NCBI GenBank assembly: GCA_021154065.1
Contig: JAJKJG010000155.1
Span: 1-5,894 of the forward strand
Direction: 5' to 3'
DNA: 5,894 bases
Origin: Methylobacterium sp.
GTDB lineage: Bacteria > Pseudomonadota > Alphaproteobacteria > Rhizobiales > Beijerinckiaceae
Positions 1 through 3,347 of this stretch are shown here, piece after piece. The position numbers and the translations under genes were made by a program. Under the pieces are notes generated by a model. The model had not been told where the DNA came from. It did no database searches and saw only the letters and a program-made list of their open reading frames with translations. Every line of letters starts with the position of its first letter. Positions within the stretch are counted from its first letter, which is position 1.

Positions 1-85
1 AACGTAAAACAACAAAAAGCCTGACGCGCGCGGCCTGCCGGGGCGCCGCCTTGTTCCGCCCGGCGCTTCGCCGTACCGCACGGCG
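1..85. other. Upstream intergenic fragment before the S49 peptidase gene
   Basis: The first 25 bases are AT-rich compared with everything after them, as expected for part of a promoter or spacer cut by the window edge. No complete -35/-10 pair can be assigned. There is no convincing Shine-Dalgarno before the ATG at 86; the bases just upstream are a mixed GC sequence. Nothing else is recognisable here. Confidence 0.4.
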
Positions 86-979
86 ATGCCAAGCTCCCTC
101 TCCGCCCTTGCCGAGCGCCTTCGGTTTCTCCTTCCGGCCGGCTGGCGCCCGGCCCATCCGGTGGTCCCGGTGGTGCGGCTGTCGGGGGTGATCGGCGCCG
201 TGATGCCGCTCCGGCAGGGGCTTTCGATCGCCGCCGTGGCGCCGGCGCTGGAACGCGCCTTCGCCACCCGGGACGCCGCGGCGGTCGCGATCGTCATCAA
301 CTCGCCTGGCGGATCGGCGGCGCAGTCGCATCTGATCTTCCGCCGCATCCGGGCGCTCGCCGAGGAGAAGAAGCTGCCGGTGTTCGCGTTCATCGAGGAC
401 GCCGGCGCCTCCGGCGGCTACATGCTCGCCTGCGCCGGCGACGAGATTTTCGCCGACCCGTCCTCGCTGGTCGGCTCGATCGGCGTCATCGCGGCGGGCT
501 TCGGCTTCGACAAGCTCTTGGACCGCTTCGGCGTCGAGCGCCGCCTCCATACCGCAGGCACCAGCAAGGCGATGCTCGACCCGTTCAGCCCGGAACGGCC
601 GGAGGACGTCGCCCGCCTCAAGGGCATCCAGGCGCAGATCCACGCGATGTTCGTGGCGCTCGTCGAGAGCCGGCGAGCCGGGCGGCTCAAGGGCGACCGG
701 GAGGCGCTCTTCTCCGGCGCGGTCTGGGCCGGCGCCGAGGCGCAAGGGCTCGGCCTCGTCGACGGCCTCGGCGATCTCGGGGCGGTGCTGCGCGAGCGTT
801 TCGGCGAGAAGGTTCGGCTGAAGCCCGTGGCCGTGGCACGTCCGGGCCTCCTCGCCCGCGTCCTCGGCCGGCGCGAGCCGACGATCGAGGACGGCTCCGC
901 CGGCGCCGGACTGATCGACCCGGGCGCCGTCATCGCCGCGATCGAGGAGCGCGCGGCGTGGGCGCGGCTCGGGCTCTGA
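86..979 (+). CDS. S49 family serine peptidase (SppA/SohB-like), anchorless short form
   Basis: This 297-residue protein belongs to peptidase family S49 (signal peptide peptidase A / SohB), ClpP-fold serine proteases using a Ser-Lys dyad. Visible family marks are the first beta strand VVPVVRLSGVIG (residues 26-37), INSPGGS (71-77), the nucleophile region DAGASGGYMLAC with Ser109, SLVGSIGVI (127-135), and GTSKAMLDPFSP with Lys161 as the probable general base. The C-terminal half has the family's GAVWAGAEAQGLGLVDGLG segment (211-229). No N-terminal signal peptide or transmembrane helix is visible, unlike E. coli SppA, so the enzyme may be cytoplasmic or only peripherally membrane-bound. Its size fits the single-domain bacterial S49 form. 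The ATG at 86 has only a weak ribosome site, so a different nearby start is possible, but the conserved domain begins soon after it. It converges on a minus-strand gene with a 4-base gap. The physiological substrate is unknown. Confidence 0.9.
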   Translation: MPSSLSALAERLRFLLPAGWRPAHPVVPVVRLSGVIGAVMPLRQGLSIAAVAPALERAFATRDAAAVAIVINSPGGSAAQSHLIFRRIRALAEEKKLPVFAFIEDAGASGGYMLACAGDEIFADPSSLVGSIGVIAAGFGFDKLLDRFGVERRLHTAGTSKAMLDPFSPERPEDVARLKGIQAQIHAMFVALVESRRAGRLKGDREALFSGAVWAGAEAQGLGLVDGLGDLGAVLRERFGEKVRLKPVAVARPGLLARVLGRREPTIEDGSAGAGLIDPGAVIAAIEERAAWARLGL

Positions 980-983
980 GGGT

Positions 984-1229
984 CTATTTCTCCATCGTGC
1001 ACGGGCGCGCGGCGGCTTCGCCGTAGCCGGCATAGACCACCTTCACCTTGCGGACGCAGGCAGGCTCGGCCGCGGGCAGGGTTTCGACCGCCGCGGTCTG
1101 CACCGACGCCTGCACGGCTGCCGGCGCCGCGACGGGCTCGCGCGGGACGGGCGTCGTGGCCTGCACGACAAGCGGCGTCGCGAGCGAGGAGAGGAGCGCG
1201 ATGGTGAGAAGAGCGGCGGTGCGGTTCAT
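984..1229 (-). CDS. Small exported protein of unknown function (81 aa)
   Basis: I do not recognise a named family. The 81-residue product starts with MNRTAALLTIALLSSLATPL, a classic Sec signal peptide: a basic n-region and a hydrophobic core, with probable cleavage after VQA at about residue 24. The middle (25-55) is low-complexity Ala/Pro/Val, probably disordered. The C-terminal part carries the only ordered-looking motif, CVRKVKVVYAGYGEA (58-72), followed by a second cysteine at 77. The pair C58/C77 could form a periplasmic disulfide, which is inference. I chose the start at 1229 because AAGGGG lies 7 bases upstream and the signal peptide begins exactly there; an upstream extension of the frame would bury the signal peptide. 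The stop codon is 4 bases from the end of the converging peptidase gene, leaving no room for a separate terminator. Confidence 0.7.
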   Translation of the reverse strand: MNRTAALLTIALLSSLATPLVVQATTPVPREPVAAPAAVQASVQTAAVETLPAAEPACVRKVKVVYAGYGEAAARPCTMEK

Positions 1230-1277
1230 CGTGAGACCCCTTGGGCGGAAGCGGTGCGCTTCGCATGACGGCACTAT

Positions 1278-1294
1278 CGGGGAGATCCTCCCCG
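1278..1294. other. Short perfect hairpin upstream of the small exported-protein gene
   Basis: CGGGGAG and CTCCCCG form a perfect 7-bp stem around a 3-base loop, about 50 bases upstream of the start codon at 1229. There is no T-run on either side, so it is not a standard intrinsic terminator. It would lie in the 5' leader of the minus-strand gene if the promoter is further upstream. Its function is unknown and it could be chance in such GC-rich DNA. Confidence 0.3.
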
Positions 1295-1384
1295 TCCGCC
1301 GTGCGTCGCCGCACCTTCCGGATTGACTGCTGAAGTTGCGAGGAGAACGCGTCTCCAAGCGTGGCGTTCCGGGACGTCCTCGAC

Positions 1385-1411
1385 AAAATGCGGCGGCTCG
1401 AATCCCGCCGC
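1385..1411 (-). terminator. Probable intrinsic terminator of the 61-aa gene
   Basis: Read on the minus strand, GCGGCGG and CCGCCGC form a perfect 7-bp stem with an 8-base loop, followed directly by ATTTT. It sits 10 bases past the stop codon of the gene at 1421-1606, exactly where a terminator is expected. The T-run is short, so termination efficiency is uncertain. Confidence 0.5.
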
Positions 1412-1420
1412 CATCCGGCC

Positions 1421-1606
1421 TCACGCGGCGGCCTTCTGGTCGGCGTCGTAGACGAGGCGCAGGCGCGGGGCGCTGCGCGATGCCTCGCTGAGGCAGCGCG
1501 CGGCGGTCTCGACGGCCGGACGGAAGGGCGACAGCGCAATGCCGCTCGCCGCCACCATGCTGCGGAACCGGAACGGCTGGTTCGTGGCGATGATCGTGGT
1601 CCTCAC
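1421..1606 (-). CDS. Small hypothetical protein (61 aa), GTG start
   Basis: I do not recognise this family. The predicted product begins (V/M)RTTIIATNQPFRFRSMVAA and ends LRLVYDADQKAAA. It is basic in its first half, has no signal peptide or transmembrane helix, and has one cysteine (Cys38). The GTG at 1606 is chosen over an ATG further upstream because AGGAG lies 8 bases before it, and because the upstream extension is an arginine-rich stretch typical of read-through GC-rich DNA. A terminator-like hairpin follows the stop, which supports an independent transcription unit. The gene is divergent from glyQ. It could be spurious, but the combination of ribosome site, terminator and balanced amino-acid composition makes a real gene more likely than not. 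Confidence 0.6.
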   Translation of the reverse strand: MRTTIIATNQPFRFRSMVAASGIALSPFRPAVETAARCLSEASRSAPRLRLVYDADQKAAA

Positions 1607-1804
1607 GGGTCCTGCTCCTCGTCGGCCGGGGTCGTCCCGCCTTCGTCGAGCGGACTCATGCCGCCGCTTTGTTTCCGCCGATGTGCGCCGGGACACCAAT
1701 GAGGTTTTCGTGCCGGGAGCCGGTCCGAAACATCGTGCGGCGGCGCACGCGCTTGACTAGGGAGGCCTCGCCTTTAAGGGTTCGCGCGCTTCCCAAGGAC
1801 CGAC
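1607..1804. other. Divergent intergenic region between the 61-aa gene and glyQ
   Basis: This stretch must hold the promoters of both divergent units. On the plus strand TTGACT (1753-1758) resembles a -35 box, but no -10 box stands at 16-18 bases; the nearest candidate, CTTTAA, is about 14 bases away. The glyQ ribosome site AAGGA (1795-1799) ends the region, 5 bases before the ATG. No tRNA, riboswitch or repeat was recognised here. Confidence 0.5.
1615..1619 (-). promoter_or_regulatory. Shine-Dalgarno AGGAG deciding the GTG start at 1606
   Basis: On the minus strand AGGAG stands 8 bases before GTG. This is the best ribosome site in the region and the reason for preferring the 61-residue form to the 92-residue form that starts at 1699. 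Confidence 0.6.
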
Positions 1805-2731
1805 ATGACGAGCGAAACCGCGCTCAGCCCGGCGCGATCCTTCCAGGGGCTGATCCTCACGCTCCAGCAGTTCTGGGCCGGCGAGGGCTGCGTCATCCTG
1901 CAGCCCTACGACATGGAGATGGGGGCCGGCACCTTCCATCCGGCGACGACCTTGCGGGCGCTCGGCCCCAAGCCCTGGCGCGCCGCCTATGTCCAGCCCT
2001 CGCGACGGCCGAAGGACGGGCGCTACGGCGAGAACCCGAACCGCTTCCAGCACTACTACCAGTTCCAGGTCATCCTGAAGCCGAATCCACCGAACCTCCA
2101 GGACCTCTATCTCAGCTCGCTCGAGGCGATCGGCCTCGATCCGCTCCTGCACGACATCCGCTTCGTCGAGGACGATTGGGAGAGCCCGACGCTCGGCGCC
2201 TGGGGGCTCGGCTGGGAGTGCTGGTGCGACGGCATGGAGGTGTCGCAGTTCACCTACTTCCAGCAGGTCGCCGGGTTCGAGTGCGCCCCCGTCTCGGGCG
2301 AGCTCACCTACGGCCTCGAGCGCCTCGCCATGTATCTGCAGGGCGTCGACAACGGCTTCGAGCTCAACTTCAACGGCCGCGAAGGCGCCGACAAGGTCAC
2401 CTATGGCGACGTCTTCCGGCAGGCCGAGGAGGAATACTCGCGCCACAATTTCGAGCACGCCGACACCGAGATGCTGTTCCGCCACTTCCGCGACGCGGAA
2501 GGCGCCTGCCGCAAGTATCTCGCGGCCGGCGACGCCGGCGAGCGCCACCTCATGGCGCAGCCGGCCTACGACCAGTGCATCAAGGCGAGCCACGTCTTCA
2601 ACCTGCTCGACGCCCGCGGCGTGATCTCGGTGACCGAGCGCCAGAGCTACATCCTGCGCGTCCGCGAGCTCGCCAAGGCCTGCGGCGAGGCCTGGCTCAG
2701 GACCGCGGCCGGCGGCAGGATCGCGGCATGA
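1805..2731 (+). CDS. glyQ: Glycyl-tRNA synthetase alpha subunit
   Basis: GlyQ is the catalytic subunit of the bacterial alpha2-beta2 glycyl-tRNA synthetase. It activates glycine with ATP in the cytoplasm and, with GlyS, charges tRNA-Gly. The 308 residues match the family along the whole length: [19 protein letters not shown] (13-31), [16 protein letters not shown] (33-48), the class II core [20 protein letters not shown] (61-80) running on into [31 protein letters not shown] (116-135), [11 protein letters not shown] (144-154) and the motif-3 segment [13 protein letters not shown] (165-177). The length is normal for the family. The start is supported by AAGGA 5 bases upstream and by the usual short lead into the SFQ motif. 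The stop overlaps the next gene by ATGA. No truncation or odd residue is seen. Confidence 0.98.
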   Translation: MTSETALSPARSFQGLILTLQQFWAGEGCVILQPYDMEMGAGTFHPATTLRALGPKPWRAAYVQPSRRPKDGRYGENPNRFQHYYQFQVILKPNPPNLQDLYLSSLEAIGLDPLLHDIRFVEDDWESPTLGAWGLGWECWCDGMEVSQFTYFQQVAGFECAPVSGELTYGLERLAMYLQGVDNGFELNFNGREGADKVTYGDVFRQAEEEYSRHNFEHADTEMLFRHFRDAEGACRKYLAAGDAGERHLMAQPAYDQCIKASHVFNLLDARGVISVTERQSYILRVRELAKACGEAWLRTAAGGRIAA

Positions 2732-3162
2732 AGCCCTTGGCCGAGCGCCACGTCCGCATCGCCGTCACCAAGGTCGCCTACGACCTCGTGCTCTCGGCGA
2801 CGACCGACGCCGGCGTCGCGAAGCTCACCGGCACCGGCCGCGTCATCCACCACCGCACCCAGGAGACGCTGCAGGAGCTCGGCGAGATCGACGTCACGAT
2901 CTGGGGCTCGACGACCGAGCAGCTGAAGACGCGGGCGAAGACCTGGCCGAAGCATTTCGACTACGTCACCGGCGATTATTTCGGCGTCGCGACGGCGGGC
3001 GACCACCGCTTCGACGTGTTCGTCAACGGCGAGCGCTTCATGCGCCTCCTCGACCTGGCCCACGGCTCCAGACGCGCCGTGTTCACAATCCGCTGCGAGG
3101 TCTCCGCCGACGGCCGCGTCGACCTCGTGCGCGAGCTGGAGATCTCGGCGGCACGGGGGTGA
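2728..3162 (+). CDS. Unrecognised 144-aa protein encoded between glyQ and glyS
   Basis: I do not recognise the family. The ATG overlaps the glyQ stop as ATGA, with AGGA 7 bases upstream inside glyQ, so translational coupling to glyQ is likely. The product is soluble-looking, with no signal peptide or membrane segment. It reads as alternating hydrophobic beta-strand-like stretches, such as [12 protein letters not shown] (13-24), EIDVTIWG (53-60), HRFDVFVNG (93-101) and [11 protein letters not shown] (116-126), with [17 protein letters not shown] (71-87) in the middle. A single cysteine is at 123 and no catalytic motif is evident. Codon use matches the neighbouring genes and runs to a clear stop, so it is a real gene rather than a shadow. 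Its position between the two synthetase subunits suggests co-expression with them; any functional tie to glycylation is inference. Confidence 0.85.
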   Translation: MKPLAERHVRIAVTKVAYDLVLSATTDAGVAKLTGTGRVIHHRTQETLQELGEIDVTIWGSTTEQLKTRAKTWPKHFDYVTGDYFGVATAGDHRFDVFVNGERFMRLLDLAHGSRRAVFTIRCEVSADGRVDLVRELEISAARG

Positions 3163-3169
3163 GCGCCCG

Positions 3170-3297
3170 CCTCTCCCATGGGGAGAGGCCGAGTCGCGCC
3201 GTTGGCGCGACCGGGTGAGGGGAGCGCCCTCACCGTCGAGACCGTAATCCCTCACCCGGTCCGCTTCGCGGACTCGACCTCTCCCTCCGGGAGAGGT
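3170..3297. repeat. Large composite palindromic repeat between the 144-aa gene and glyS
   Basis: Two inverted arms of about 50 bases (3170-3222 and 3249-3297) flank a 26-base centre. Each arm holds two hairpins. In the left arm these are CCTCTCCC/GGGGAGAGG at 3170-3188 and GTCGCGCC/GGCGCGAC at 3193-3211. In the right arm they are GTCCGC/GCGGAC at 3259-3273 and CCTCTCCC/GGGAGAGG at 3278-3296. Both arms share GAGTC next to the inner hairpin and CCGGGTGAGGG at the inner edge. The inner-hairpin bases differ between the arms while pairing is kept, which suggests that structure rather than sequence is conserved. Repeats of this CCTCTCCC...GGGTGAGGG type are common between genes in Hyphomicrobiales genomes. 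It lies in the likely transcript between the 144-aa gene and glyS and could affect termination or mRNA stability. No T-run follows it. Confidence 0.85.
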
Positions 3298-3347
3298 GTT
3301 CGCTGCGCCTCTCCCCTTTGGCGGCCTGGCCTGCTAAGCGCTCCGCC

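Noticed and set aside
418..1539. 373-codon minus-strand frame spanning the peptidase gene and both small genes
   Set aside because: Low-complexity Arg/Ser/Pro/Ala composition and an overlap with three better-supported genes mark it as a shadow.
1752..1778. Sigma-70 promoter for glyQ (TTGACT followed by CTTTAA)
   Set aside because: The -35-like box is good, but the spacing to the only AT-rich hexamer is about 14 bases, so a pair cannot be supported.
1757..2593. 278-codon minus-strand frame opposite glyQ
   Set aside because: It is fully antisense to the highly conserved glyQ gene and resembles no known protein.
1669..3162. 497-codon plus-strand frame covering glyQ and the 144-aa gene
   Set aside because: Its first two-thirds is an Arg/Ala/Pro-rich shadow of glyQ in another frame. 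Only the part from the ATG at 2728 is a real gene.
3170..3297. Intrinsic terminator between the 144-aa gene and glyS
   Set aside because: The hairpins are strong but no T-run follows on either strand. The architecture fits a dispersed palindromic repeat better.
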